A stretch of 64,000 nucleotides of DNA from Neobacillus niacini NBRC 15566 (GCF_001591505.1 NZ_BCVA01000001.1:1-64000); one strand, 5' to 3'. Numbered from the stretch's first letter, positions 1-7,705 are shown. Numbers and translations are program-made. The notes: a model not told the origin generated them from the sequence alone.

Positions 1-155
1 TAGTTACCCAAGATCCTTGTTCAGCTTTGGCTCGTTCACTATAGGAGCTCTATAGTTACCCAAACCCTTTTTCAGCTTCGGTTCGGCCATTATTAAAGCT
101 CCATAGTTACCCTAACCCTTTTTCCAGGTTCGGTTCGATCACTATAAGAACTCTC
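1..155. repeat. Three degenerate 51-52 bp tandem repeats
   Basis: Three units begin at 1, 53 and 104, each opening with TAGTTACCC. Each has a shared middle (CTTTTTCAGCTTCGGTTCG-like) and an end resembling ACTATAAGAGCTC. The spacing is 52 and 51 bp, and the array may continue left of the window. No reading frame or terminator explains it. It looks like an intergenic repeat array of unknown function. Confidence 0.75.
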
Positions 156-195
156 GGTTATATAGGTGCCCTCTTCATTTTCATAACTAGATTTC

Positions 196-231
196 AAAAA
201 AAATAAGCCAAGGATACCACCTAGGCTTATT
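196..231 (-). terminator. Rho-independent terminator after the Fur-box microprotein
   Basis: Arms AATAAGCC (202-209, extending to AAGG) and GGCTTATT (224-231) form a stem. On the minus strand a run of eight T follows. It lies 12 bp after the stop of the 26-residue ORF, which supports that ORF as a real monocistronic unit. Confidence 0.8.
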
Positions 232-242
232 AACAAATACCG

Positions 243-323
243 TTAATGTGTTACATTCTTCAAGACGTGCTTCATGACAAATGCGTATATGATTACCGTT
301 CCACCTACAAATGCAAAAGCCAT
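243..323 (-). CDS. 26-residue hydrophobic microprotein, probably iron-regulated
   Basis: This short ORF encodes MAFAFVGGTV...KNVTH. One hydrophobic segment (about residues 2-17) is followed by a basic tail (KHVLKN), which suggests a single-pass membrane peptide. A good ribosome binding site (AGGAAGG) lies 7 bases before the ATG. A strong promoter (-35 TTGAAA, 17 bp, TATCCT) stands about 60 bp upstream, overlapped by two Fur-box-like palindromes, and a terminator follows directly. B. subtilis has small Fur-controlled proteins (FbpA, FbpB, FbpC), but I cannot establish homology. The existence of the gene is well supported by its signals; its function is unknown. Confidence 0.65.
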   Translation of the reverse strand: MAFAFVGGTVIIYAFVMKHVLKNVTH

Positions 324-354
324 ATTGACACCTTCCTATCCGCTCGATTGTGAT

Positions 355-412
355 GAGAATGATTTTCATTCTTCTTTAAAATTAGGATATCACAACTGAT
401 AATCATTTTCAA
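355..412 (-). promoter_or_regulatory. Fur-type promoter with two Fur boxes
   Basis: On the minus strand a sigma-A promoter reads TTGAAA (407-412), 17 bp spacer, TATCCT (384-389). One box, TGATAATCATTTTCA (398-412), matches the 7-1-7 Fur consensus in 14 of 15 bases and covers the -35 region. A second palindrome, GAGAATGATTTTCATTCTT (355-373), matches the classical 19 bp Fur box in 14 of 19 bases and lies just after the -10. This layout is typical of iron-dependent repression. Confidence 0.75.
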
Positions 413-422
413 CATAGATAAG

Positions 423-995
423 TTAATTGTCATATTTATTTAACAATTTCGGTAGAAATCGATTACAATTTTCAAAACTTCCTTCGTATTGAGTGAGTTC
501 CCCCAGTGCTTTTTCCTCTGCTGGTATTCTGATTGACAGTAAGAGTATATTTAATATCGTAAACAGACACGCTGTCACATATGCACCGAACATCAGTGGT
601 ACGACCAAAAGTTCAATGGAAACTACCAAATAATTCGGATGTTTGATAAACCGATATGGGCCTCTTCTAACAACGTCAACATTAGGTAAAACGATAATTT
701 TGGTATTCCAATATCGGCCAAGTGAAGAAATCGCCCAAACTCTAATCAACTGCGCACAAATAAACACCGACGATAACAATGGCCAGTAAACAGAAACCTC
801 ACGAGAAAAAGTAAGTTTCTCAAAAAGTAAAACAACAAAAAACATAGAGTGCATCAACACGATAAATTGATAATGCCTCCTACCAAATTCAAACGCTCCC
901 TGTTCCTTCATCCACTTCTCATTTCTTCTAGCAATCATTAACTCAAATAAACGTTGAACAATTAATACTGAAATAAATATAAAAAAAGGAATCAT
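423..995 (-). CDS. ypbQ: Isoprenylcysteine carboxyl methyltransferase-family protein, alkylpyrone O-methyltransferase (YpbQ/BpsB type)
   Basis: This 190-residue integral membrane protein has about five hydrophobic segments. The ICMT-type C-terminal signature is visible around residues 110-125 (RRGPYRFIKHPNYL), with a following acidic EE near residue 166. In B. subtilis the neighbour of the type III polyketide synthase is YpbQ (BpsB), which methylates alkylpyrones. Here the gene likewise follows bpsA by only 3 bp, so the two are surely co-transcribed. The start at 995 has a G-rich ribosome binding site 6 bases upstream. The family is clear; the substrate is inferred from the neighbour. Confidence 0.85.
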   Translation of the reverse strand: MIPFFIFISVLIVQRLFELMIARRNEKWMKEQGAFEFGRRHYQFIVLMHSMFFVVLLFEKLTFSREVSVYWPLLSSVFICAQLIRVWAISSLGRYWNTKIIVLPNVDVVRRGPYRFIKHPNYLVVSIELLVVPLMFGAYVTACLFTILNILLLSIRIPAEEKALGELTQYEGSFENCNRFLPKLLNKYDN

Positions 996-998
996 CCT

Positions 999-2087
999 TT
1001 ACCCCCATTTTAGTAAAAGTAACTCTGAACTAAATCCTGGTCCAAGAGCGGTGCACATTCCATAAGCACCTGCTTCCCCACCCTTTTCCATAAATCGTCT
1101 AAGGACATACAAGATGGTCGCCGACGACATGTTTCCAAATTGCTTCAGCACCTCAAGAGAAATGTCAGTCATCGAGTCATGTATTCCTAATGATTTAATA
1201 TAAGCTTCAATGACTTTTTTTCCTCCAGGATGTGCAATAAAATAGTCAATATCGGACAGCTGGAGTCCATTCCCATTTAAAAATTTACTAACATTAGGTT
1301 TTAGCCACTCCTCAATAATACTTGGGATATCTCTGGAAAAGACTACGAATAGTCCTTGGTCGCGTATATCCCACCCCATAACATCTAAGGAATCCGGCAT
1401 TAACGTAGATTGAGTTTCAATTATCGCTGGAGCCGTCTTTTTTGCGCAAAGATCGTCAATGTTGATCTTATCACCACAAATCAATGCACATGCAACCCCA
1501 TCAGCAAATAGTGAGGTCCCAATTAAATTACTCTTAGAAAGGTCGTTCCTTTGAAAGGTTAGACTGCAGAGTTCAACCGAAAGCACTAAAACCTTGGAAT
1601 CTGGATAGGCTTTGCAAAATTCAAATGCACGCGATATTCCGGCAGCACCTCCAGCGCAGCCAAGCCCCCAAATGGGAATTCTTTTTGTGTTTTCCTGAAA
1701 CGGTAATCGATTCATGATTCTTGCCTCAATGCTGGGGGTTGCCATACCTGTTGTTGAAATATAGAATATCGCGTCAATTTCTTCACAATGTATTTCTCTA
1801 GCTAAAAATGTCTCATTTTTAAGGCATTTCTTAATTGCCTGCATTCCCAATGACACAGCAGATTCAATATAGGCATTGTTTTTATCTGCAAATGAATGGT
1901 CTTCTCTATACCAAACAATATCTTTTACGATGTGTCTTTTTTCGATTTGACCATTTTGGAAGGCTTTAAGCAGCCTTTCGATATCCTTAAATTTTTCTGA
2001 AAAAAGTTCCCTGGCAAAGTCAATCGCTTGCTCTTGTTTAATTACAAATTCCGGAACTGCTTCTGCTACTGAAAGAATCGTTGGCAT
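999..2087 (-). CDS. bpsA: Type III polyketide synthase, alkylpyrone synthase (BcsA/BpsA family)
   Basis: This 362-residue chalcone/stilbene-synthase-like enzyme condenses a long-chain acyl starter with malonyl-CoA to make triketide or tetraketide alkylpyrones. The catalytic triad is visible: Cys144 (GLGCAGG), His286 (IAHPGGKK) and Asn319 (QFGNMSS). The longer reading frame starts 31 codons upstream, but the ATG at 2087 has AAGGAG 9 bases before it and gives the family's usual length and N-terminus (MPTILSVA). It is transcribed with ypbQ. An intrinsic-terminator-like hairpin lies in its leader at 2149-2177. Confidence 0.92.
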   Translation of the reverse strand: MPTILSVAEAVPEFVIKQEQAIDFARELFSEKFKDIERLLKAFQNGQIEKRHIVKDIVWYREDHSFADKNNAYIESAVSLGMQAIKKCLKNETFLAREIHCEEIDAIFYISTTGMATPSIEARIMNRLPFQENTKRIPIWGLGCAGGAAGISRAFEFCKAYPDSKVLVLSVELCSLTFQRNDLSKSNLIGTSLFADGVACALICGDKINIDDLCAKKTAPAIIETQSTLMPDSLDVMGWDIRDQGLFVVFSRDIPSIIEEWLKPNVSKFLNGNGLQLSDIDYFIAHPGGKKVIEAYIKSLGIHDSMTDISLEVLKQFGNMSSATILYVLRRFMEKGGEAGAYGMCTALGPGFSSELLLLKWG

Positions 2088-2148
2088 TCGTTTAATCTCC
2101 TTGATTGTAGGTAATGGTATTTTTTCCAAAATAAGGAGATATATGTAC

Positions 2149-2177
2149 AAAAAAAAGCTTCCCTGCTTGAGGGAAGC
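2149..2177 (-). terminator. Intrinsic terminator hairpin in the bpsA leader
   Basis: Arms GCTTCCCT and AGGGAAGC with a 5-base loop are followed on the minus strand by an eight-base T run. No gene ends directly upstream. A TATAAT box at 2213-2218 would start transcription about 30 bases before the hairpin, so it may act as an attenuator ahead of bpsA. It could instead end a short upstream RNA. Confidence 0.75.
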
Positions 2178-2212
2178 CAACGTTTTGAAGGTTGTTGTTG
2201 TTGTGCTCCTTG

Positions 2213-2218
2213 ATTATA
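2213..2218 (-). promoter_or_regulatory. Candidate -10 box for the bpsA-ypbQ operon
   Basis: A perfect TATAAT lies on the minus strand 126 bp before bpsA. The matching -35 is weak (TGATTT at 17 bp spacing), so sigma-A use is plausible but a regulated promoter cannot be excluded. Confidence 0.45.
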
Positions 2219-2295
2219 ACTGAGATGCTGCAGCTAAATCATTACGAAAACATTTCCATTTTTCTTAAAAGCCTTGAATGGCCATTACTCCAATA

Positions 2296-2334
2296 AATAA
2301 AAAGCACCTGATTACGGCGCATTATCAGCTTTTA
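2296..2334 (-). terminator. Terminator after the zinc-ribbon ORF
   Basis: An imperfect stem, AAAGCTGAT against ATCAGGTGCTTT, is followed by T residues on the minus strand and overlaps the stop codon of the 41-residue ORF. Confidence 0.55.
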
Positions 2335-2457
2335 CTGTTTCTCTGATTGGGCTTGAACCTCAATTTTAATCTTTTTGTCTGCTAAGGATCCACAGACTTT
2401 ACAATATTCAATTTGGTCATAGAGGAGACGGCATGGTTCACAATAATATTTTTCCAT
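2332..2457 (-). CDS. Small zinc-ribbon protein, 41 residues
   Basis: The ORF encodes a short protein with two CxxC pairs (YYCEPCR and YCKVCG), spaced as in a single zinc ribbon, and a lysine-rich tail. The ribosome binding site is weak (GAGAAGCGAG). A terminator-like hairpin overlaps the stop. The paired cysteines argue for a real gene. The function is unknown; such miniature zinc ribbons may bind RNA or act as small regulators. Confidence 0.6.
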   Translation of the reverse strand: MEKYYCEPCRLLYDQIEYCKVCGSLADKKIKIEVQAQSEKQ

Positions 2458-2805
2458 TCGTAACACGCTCGCTTCTCAAAATTTAGATACATCTATAATT
2501 ATTCTATGAAAAAGATTCAAATTTGTGACAACTATTGATAAAACAGGCTTTTTAGATCATAACAGAGATAATCAATTACTTTTATCACAGGTAATATGTG
2601 ATAGTTCACAATTTAGCCACAAGTTCAATCCTATTATTGTGATATAAATCACTGTTATATCAATTTATTACTATTAACATAGTACTTATCTAAGGAATGA
2701 ACATTTTGTGAACTGTCAATTTTGTTATTTTATCTTCACAATTGTTTTGTATTATGAAAGAGAACTTATTATTTTATTTAACTATTCTGAAGGGAGTCTT
2801 GGGGG
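2458..2805. other. Intergenic control region of the ba3 oxidase operon
   Basis: This 348 bp stretch holds no gene. It contains an Fnr-type box at 2638-2653 and an inverted repeat TATCACA/TGTGATA at 2583-2603. Three copies of the heptamer TTGTGAA, in either orientation, lie at 2605-2611, 2706-2712 and 2735-2741. A possible second -10 (TATTAT, 2750-2755) is also present. Confidence 0.6.
2638..2680 (+). promoter_or_regulatory. Fnr-type class II promoter for the ba3 oxidase operon
   Basis: TGTGATATAAATCACT (2638-2653) matches the Bacillus Fnr/Crp-type palindrome TGTGA-N6-TCACA except for the last base. A -10-like TAACAT (2675-2680) begins exactly 22 bases after the box, which places the box centre at -41.5. 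Confidence 0.65.
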
Positions 2806-2955
2806 ATGGCGAAAGCGGAATTGAAAACAAACAAAAAAACAGAAATTGAAGACAGCTCTTCTCTTAAAGGGACATTAGCGTCCGTTTTCTTTTTGGGAAT
2901 CTTTTTAGTTGTCACTTGGGTAAGTGTGTACTTCTTATTTTTAGACCGTTTTTAG
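2806..2955 (+). CDS. ba3-type cytochrome oxidase small subunit (subunit IIa-like)
   Basis: This 49-residue protein has a charged N-terminus (MAKAELKTNKK) and a single transmembrane helix (about residues 25-46). It is the first gene of a three-gene unit with the CuA subunit and subunit I. Its size, single helix and position match the subunit IIa found with B-family (ba3) heme-copper oxidases. A ribosome binding site (GGGGG) lies just before the ATG. Homology is inferred from topology and context rather than a distinctive motif. Confidence 0.75.
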   Translation: MAKAELKTNKKTEIEDSSSLKGTLASVFFLGIFLVVTWVSVYFLFLDRF

Positions 2956-2976
2956 AGAGGGAAAGGGGAAAAAACC

Positions 2977-3453
2977 ATGCATATGCATAAGTTTGAAAAA
3001 ATTTGGCTTATATTCGGTATAGGCGCACTAGTGGTTTTCTTATCTGTAGTAGGCGTAAGCGCTTTTTATTTAGGAAACAAGCCGCCAAGCTGCTTAACTA
3101 CTATTGATCCAAAAAAAGTTGATACCCAGGCTCCATTTGATAAGCCAGGATTAAACAAGGTTGAAGGAAAAGAATGGGACTATGAATTAGTGTATGTCGC
3201 TTCTGCCTTCTTCTACAATCCTGGCGAAGTAGAAGTGCCTCTTGGAGCGAAAGTAAAAGTTATTGCGACAACAAAAGACGTTGTACATGGTTTTCAAGTA
3301 GCTGGAACAAATATCAATATGATGCTTGAACCAGGTTATGTTAACGAGATTGTCACAACATTCGATAAAGAGGGCGAATACTTAGTGGTATGTAACGAGT
3401 ACTGTGGTACAGGTCACCACTTAATGAGTTCTAAGATAAAGGTGGTTAAATAA
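2977..3453 (+). CDS. cbaB: ba3-type cytochrome c oxidase subunit II (CuA subunit)
   Basis: This 158-residue protein has one N-terminal membrane anchor (residues 10-32) and an external cupredoxin domain. All CuA ligands are present: His104, Cys139, Glu141, Cys143, His147 and Met150 (CNEYCGTGHHLM). It takes electrons from cytochrome c and passes them to subunit I. The short length, single helix and tight coupling to subunit I (TAATG overlap) are typical of the B family. The ribosome binding site is AGAGGGAAAGGGG. Confidence 0.92.
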   Translation: MHMHKFEKIWLIFGIGALVVFLSVVGVSAFYLGNKPPSCLTTIDPKKVDTQAPFDKPGLNKVEGKEWDYELVYVASAFFYNPGEVEVPLGAKVKVIATTKDVVHGFQVAGTNINMMLEPGYVNEIVTTFDKEGEYLVVCNEYCGTGHHLMSSKIKVVK

Positions 3454-5117
3454 TGAGCAGCCAAACAACAAAATTAAAAGTTGATCCACGTGATGGAAAG
3501 CTTGCGATGGCACACTTTTATGTTGCCTTTATCGCTTTAGCTTTAGGCGGGCTAATGGGCTTACTGCAAACCCTTGTCCGCTCTGGTAAATTTGAACTTC
3601 CATGGGGTATTGATTATTATCAAGTTTTAACTGTACATGGCGTTTTAATGGGTCTTGTTTTAACCACGTTCTTTATAATGGGATTCCAATATGCTGCTAT
3701 CAGCCGTACAGCAGGTACTCATTCACCAGCAGCACGCCGGATTGGCTGGATTGGATTTTGGGTAATGACGATTGGAACAATTATGGCGGCAACAATGGTT
3801 TTACTGAAAGAAGCTTCTGTTCTTTACACTTTCTATGCACCATTAAAAGCACATTGGATTTTCTACTTAGGTATGACATTTGTGGTTGTTGGCAGCTGGC
3901 TTGATGGTGCTGCCCAAATTATGACTTATGCAAGATGGCGTAAAGAAAACCCAGGTAAACCTAGTCCGTTGTTAAGCTTTATGGCTATTATAAATACAGT
4001 CATGTGGATTGTTGCAACACTAGGTGTTGCATCAACCGTATTATTCCAGTTACTTCCATGGTCACTTGGCTTGGTAGATACCGTTGATGTCCTTGTCAGC
4101 CGTACATTGTTCTGGTATTTCGGGCACCCGCTCGTGTATTTCTGGTTACTTCCTGCTTATATGTGCTGGTATGCGATTATACCAAAAATTATTGGCGGTA
4201 AAATTTTCTCAGATTCTTTAGCACGTTTATCTTTTATACTGTTTTTACTATTCTCCATTCCAGTTGGTTTTCACCATCAACTAACTGAGCCTGGTATTGA
4301 TCCAGCGTGGAAATTTTTACAGGTAGTTTTAACGTTCATGGTTATCATCCCGTCATTAATGACAGCATTTTCTTTATTTGCAACGTTTGAAAGATATGGT
4401 CGTTCTAAAGGGGCCACTGGACTGTTTGGCTGGTTCAAAGTTTTACCTTGGAAAGACGCTCGTTTTACAGTTCCATTCATTGGAATGGCAAGCTTTATCC
4501 CTGCGGGTGCAGGCGGTATCATCAATGCTTCCAACCAAATGAACCAAGTGGTTCATAATACTATTTGGGTAACAGGGCATTTCCATTTAACTGCGGCAAC
4601 CTCTGTTGTGTTAACATTCTTTGGAATTACTTTTTGGCTTGTTCCGCACTTGACTGGACGTAAGTTAACGAAAGCAATGAACAAATTAGCAATTATTCAA
4701 GGTTGGGTTTGGTTTATCGGAATGGCCTTTATGTCAGGTGCTATGCATTTCCAAGGTCTTCTTGGCGGTCCTAGACGTTCAGCCTTCTCAACATACGGCG
4801 ATTCAGCGCAAGCAGCTGAATGGATTCCTTACCAAATTGCACAAGCAGTTGGTGGCTCTATTCTATTCCTTGGAATCATTTTAATGCTTATTATTTTTGT
4901 TAATCTTGCTTTCTTTGCACCTAAAGGAGAAGAAGAATTCCCTGTAGGTGAAGCAGAGAATTTAGAAGAAAAAGCACCAATGATATTTGAAAACTGGAAA
5001 TTATGGCTGGGTATTACAGCTTTACTTATCCTTTTCGCTTACACTATACCATTTATCGATATAATTCAAAATGCACCTCCAGGATCACCAGGATTTAAAA
5101 CATGGGGTTCTTGGTAA
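3453..5117 (+). CDS. cbaA: ba3-type (B-family) heme-copper oxidase subunit I
   Basis: This 554-residue protein has about 13 transmembrane helices and reduces O2 to water. Heme and CuB histidine motifs are visible: VHGVLMG near residue 61, FGHPLVYFWLLPAY around residue 223 with the cross-linking Tyr, HHQLTEPG near residue 272, and TGHFHLTAAT near residue 378. It overlaps subunit II by one base and is followed by a strong terminator. High-affinity ba3 oxidases usually serve low-oxygen growth, which fits the Fnr-type box upstream and the NO-reductase neighbourhood. I see no frameshift or missing ligand. Confidence 0.93.
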   Translation: MSSQTTKLKVDPRDGKLAMAHFYVAFIALALGGLMGLLQTLVRSGKFELPWGIDYYQVLTVHGVLMGLVLTTFFIMGFQYAAISRTAGTHSPAARRIGWIGFWVMTIGTIMAATMVLLKEASVLYTFYAPLKAHWIFYLGMTFVVVGSWLDGAAQIMTYARWRKENPGKPSPLLSFMAIINTVMWIVATLGVASTVLFQLLPWSLGLVDTVDVLVSRTLFWYFGHPLVYFWLLPAYMCWYAIIPKIIGGKIFSDSLARLSFILFLLFSIPVGFHHQLTEPGIDPAWKFLQVVLTFMVIIPSLMTAFSLFATFERYGRSKGATGLFGWFKVLPWKDARFTVPFIGMASFIPAGAGGIINASNQMNQVVHNTIWVTGHFHLTAATSVVLTFFGITFWLVPHLTGRKLTKAMNKLAIIQGWVWFIGMAFMSGAMHFQGLLGGPRRSAFSTYGDSAQAAEWIPYQIAQAVGGSILFLGIILMLIIFVNLAFFAPKGEEEFPVGEAENLEEKAPMIFENWKLWLGITALLILFAYTIPFIDIIQNAPPGSPGFKTWGSW

Positions 5118-5164
5118 AAATGCCAAAAAGGCTTCATTTATAGTGAAGCCTTTTTGGCATTTTT
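5116..5164. terminator. Long bidirectional terminator between the oxidase and the EamA gene
   Basis: A near-perfect 19-21 bp stem (AAAAATGCCAAAAAGGCTTCA against its complement) with a short loop has A and T runs on both sides. It can therefore stop both the oxidase operon and the convergent transporter gene. Confidence 0.93.
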
Positions 5165-6042
5165 AAGGTTGTTTTCGGCAAGTTTACCAGAATAACTGAT
5201 AACAAGATAATAACAGTTCCAACAAATTGGAGGACACCGAAGTTTTCATTATAGAGAAAAACACTTAGTAATGTGGCAGCCACAGGTTCTACGGTTGCGA
5301 TAATAGAAGCTTTACTGCTCTCCATTCTCTCAAGGCCCTTTGTATATAATAAGTAAGCTATTACGGTTGGAAATAACCCTAAACCTACTCCGTAAAGGAT
5401 GACTTCCCTATTTATTAACAGACTTCCTTTCTCAATAAGATCTGTAAATAGAAGTAACGTTATTGCGGCAACTAAGAAAGTATAAAAAGTAACCGTGAAT
5501 GGGCGATATTTTGCTAAAGCAAATTTTCCGAATATAGTATATAAAGCGTAACCGAAACCGGCGCCTAATCCTGTTAATATCCCAACAAGATTCAATGATG
5601 GCGTATCTTTTAAACTAACTCCAACAATTAAAACACAACCTATCAATGTCCCAATTACTGAAATGATTTTCCTGCTATCCATCTTTTCTTTTAAAAATAA
5701 ATAAGAAAGAATCACTACAAAGGTAGGAGCAGTATAAAGTAAAATAACAGAAAATGATAGACTCAATTGGTTAATAGAAGTAAAATAACACCAATTAAAT
5801 AGAACAATACTGAAAATCCCGGTTCCAATGAAGTATTTACTATCGACAAAATGAATTTTCATTTGTCCTGGATATTTTATTATGCCGATTATCCCAAGCA
5901 GCAACACTGCTGTGACTACCCTCAAGGTAACAATCTCCATTGAAGTAAAACCTAAAATAGCTAGTTTTCTAACAAAAATTGCGATGCTGCCCCACAAAGC
6001 TGCACTGACGGCAATCATCATAATTGGTCCAATCTTCCCCAT
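5134..6042 (-). CDS. EamA/DMT-family transporter
   Basis: This 302-residue protein has ten hydrophobic segments arranged as two EamA repeats (about residues 5-140 and 150-290). It is a drug/metabolite exporter of unknown substrate. The second repeat ends with the usual EPVAATLLS motif, seen as TVEPVAATLL near residue 250. The ATG at 6042 has AAAGGG 8 bases upstream and is preferred to the GTG at 6051. The stop overlaps the terminator shared with the oxidase operon. Confidence 0.88.
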   Translation of the reverse strand: MGKIGPIMMIAVSAALWGSIAIFVRKLAILGFTSMEIVTLRVVTAVLLLGIIGIIKYPGQMKIHFVDSKYFIGTGIFSIVLFNWCYFTSINQLSLSFSVILLYTAPTFVVILSYLFLKEKMDSRKIISVIGTLIGCVLIVGVSLKDTPSLNLVGILTGLGAGFGYALYTIFGKFALAKYRPFTVTFYTFLVAAITLLLFTDLIEKGSLLINREVILYGVGLGLFPTVIAYLLYTKGLERMESSKASIIATVEPVAATLLSVFLYNENFGVLQFVGTVIILLSVILVNLPKTTLKMPKRLHYK

Positions 6043-6100
6043 TACACACACCCTTTATGAAATAAATAAGAAGGGAACTTTTCTTTCCCTCCTTATCCTC

Positions 6101-7612
6101 CTACTCACTTAATTGATATACTTTTCCATATTTCTCAAATAAATAATCAATTAGATATTGAGCATTTAATCCTTCCCCTGTTACATCATGAAGGATTTCT
6201 AAAGGTTTTTTCTGCTTCCCATACCGATGAATATTCTGCGTCAGCCATTCCTTGATTGGCAGCAAATCACCTTCCTCTAACAATTGGTCAAAGTTAGGCA
6301 AGTCTACAAGCATTTTGTTCTTAAACTGAGCAGCATACATATATCCCAGTGCATACGACGGGAAATAGCCAAAACTTCCCCCTGCCCAGTGAACATCCTG
6401 AAGGACACCTTTTGCGTCATTGTCTGGTGTAATCCCAAGATATTCTTGATATAATTTATTCCAAACCGTAGGAAGATCCTTCACCTCTATCTCTCCATTA
6501 AATAAACCTTTTTCAATTTCATAGCGAATGATGATATGGAGAGGGTATGTTAATTCATCTGCTTCAATTCTAATCAACGAAGGCTTCGATTCATTTATTG
6601 CTCGGTAGAAATCTTCTATAGAAACTTCATCAAACTGACCTGTTGCATATGTCTTCAAGAGCTCATAGTTATTTTTCCAAAAAGAAAAACTGCGGCCGAC
6701 AAGATTTTCGTAGAACAGGGATTGCGATTCATGTATACCCATTGATGTTCCAGTGCATAGCGGCGTGCCAATCAAGTCCTTTGAAATATTTTGTTCATAT
6801 AACGCGTGACCGCCCTCATGGATGGTACCGAAAATAGCCGTGCGGAAATCTTGCTCATCATAATTAGTGGTAACCCTGACATCTCCTGGATTTAATCCGG
6901 TTGCAAAGGGATGTACGGTTTCGTCAAGCCTGCCAGCGTCAAAGTTATAGCCCATCTTAGCAAGAATCTCCAAGCTTAATGCCTTCTGTTTATCCTTTTT
7001 AAAAGTTTTAAACAGAAACTCTGTTTTAGGTTTAGCAGGAGAATTCTCAATCTGCTTGACTAGCGGTACAATTTTCTCTCTTAAGTCTCCGAAAACCTGG
7101 TCAAGAACTTCTACTGTCATACCCGGTTCATATAAATCCAATAAAACATCATATGGATTTCCTTTATGACCCCAATAATCAATAAAACGTTTTGTCGTTG
7201 CAACCAGTTTTTCTAAGTAAGGTCTGAACAACGCAAAATCGGACTGTTCCTTTGCCTGTTCCCAGACAGATTCTGCTTTGGATTGGAGAATAACATATTC
7301 CTTGTATTCCTCCGCTGGAATTTTTTTGTTACGTTCGTATTCTTTTTTACATTCTTCAAGTATTTTCGCATTTTTTTCAGATAGTTGATTTTGCGAAAGG
7401 GTTGCTATGTATGCTGCCATATCTTCAGAGGTTGACATTTTAAAAACTTCAGAGGAAAGCATGCCAATTACTTCGGACCGCTGATCCATTCCCTGTTTTG
7501 GAGCCCCCGTCCTTAGGTCCCAATAAATCAACCCAAGTGCTTCATTATAGGCACTCATTTTCTTAACATATTCTAAAAATTTCTTTTCTACTTGTTCTGG
7601 AGTCATTCTCAT
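6101..7612 (-). CDS. ypwA: Metallocarboxypeptidase, M32 (Taq) family
   Basis: This 503-residue cytoplasmic zinc carboxypeptidase has the catalytic HEXXH motif as TIHEGGHAL near residue 260 and a second glutamate ligand region nearby (GIHESQSLFYEN). The length matches B. subtilis YpwA (about 501). The raw reading frame extends 43 codons upstream, but the ATG at 7612 has an AAGGGGGG ribosome binding site and matches the family start (MRMTPEQVEKKFLEY). It is a conserved backbone gene at the edge of the respiratory island. Confidence 0.93.
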   Translation of the reverse strand: MRMTPEQVEKKFLEYVKKMSAYNEALGLIYWDLRTGAPKQGMDQRSEVIGMLSSEVFKMSTSEDMAAYIATLSQNQLSEKNAKILEECKKEYERNKKIPAEEYKEYVILQSKAESVWEQAKEQSDFALFRPYLEKLVATTKRFIDYWGHKGNPYDVLLDLYEPGMTVEVLDQVFGDLREKIVPLVKQIENSPAKPKTEFLFKTFKKDKQKALSLEILAKMGYNFDAGRLDETVHPFATGLNPGDVRVTTNYDEQDFRTAIFGTIHEGGHALYEQNISKDLIGTPLCTGTSMGIHESQSLFYENLVGRSFSFWKNNYELLKTYATGQFDEVSIEDFYRAINESKPSLIRIEADELTYPLHIIIRYEIEKGLFNGEIEVKDLPTVWNKLYQEYLGITPDNDAKGVLQDVHWAGGSFGYFPSYALGYMYAAQFKNKMLVDLPNFDQLLEEGDLLPIKEWLTQNIHRYGKQKKPLEILHDVTGEGLNAQYLIDYLFEKYGKVYQLSE

Positions 7613-7671
7613 ATTAAGTCCCCCCTTTTTACTAACCATTTGTATTTTATCATATTTTTCTGAAAATCTAT

Positions 7672-7705
7672 TTATAAAAAAACAACAGAAAATTAATTCT
7701 GTTGT
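7672..7705 (-). terminator. Terminator after the first DUF2249 gene
   Basis: A perfect 9 bp stem (ACAACAGAA/TTCTGTTGT, 7682-7705) is followed by seven T on the minus strand, downstream of the DUF2249 stop at 7791. Confidence 0.8.

Noticed and set aside
1..155. CRISPR array
   Set aside because: Repeats are directly adjacent, about 51 bp and degenerate, with no unique spacers.
187..369. 60-codon minus-strand frame over the Fur-box microprotein
   Set aside because: It lies in another frame, starts between promoter elements without a ribosome binding site and runs through the terminator; the 26-codon frame fits the signals.
2583..2603. Inverted repeat TATCACA/TGTGATA as another Fnr site
   Set aside because: The half-sites face the wrong way (TCACA before TGTGA) compared with the Crp/Fnr palindrome, so it was not counted as a box.
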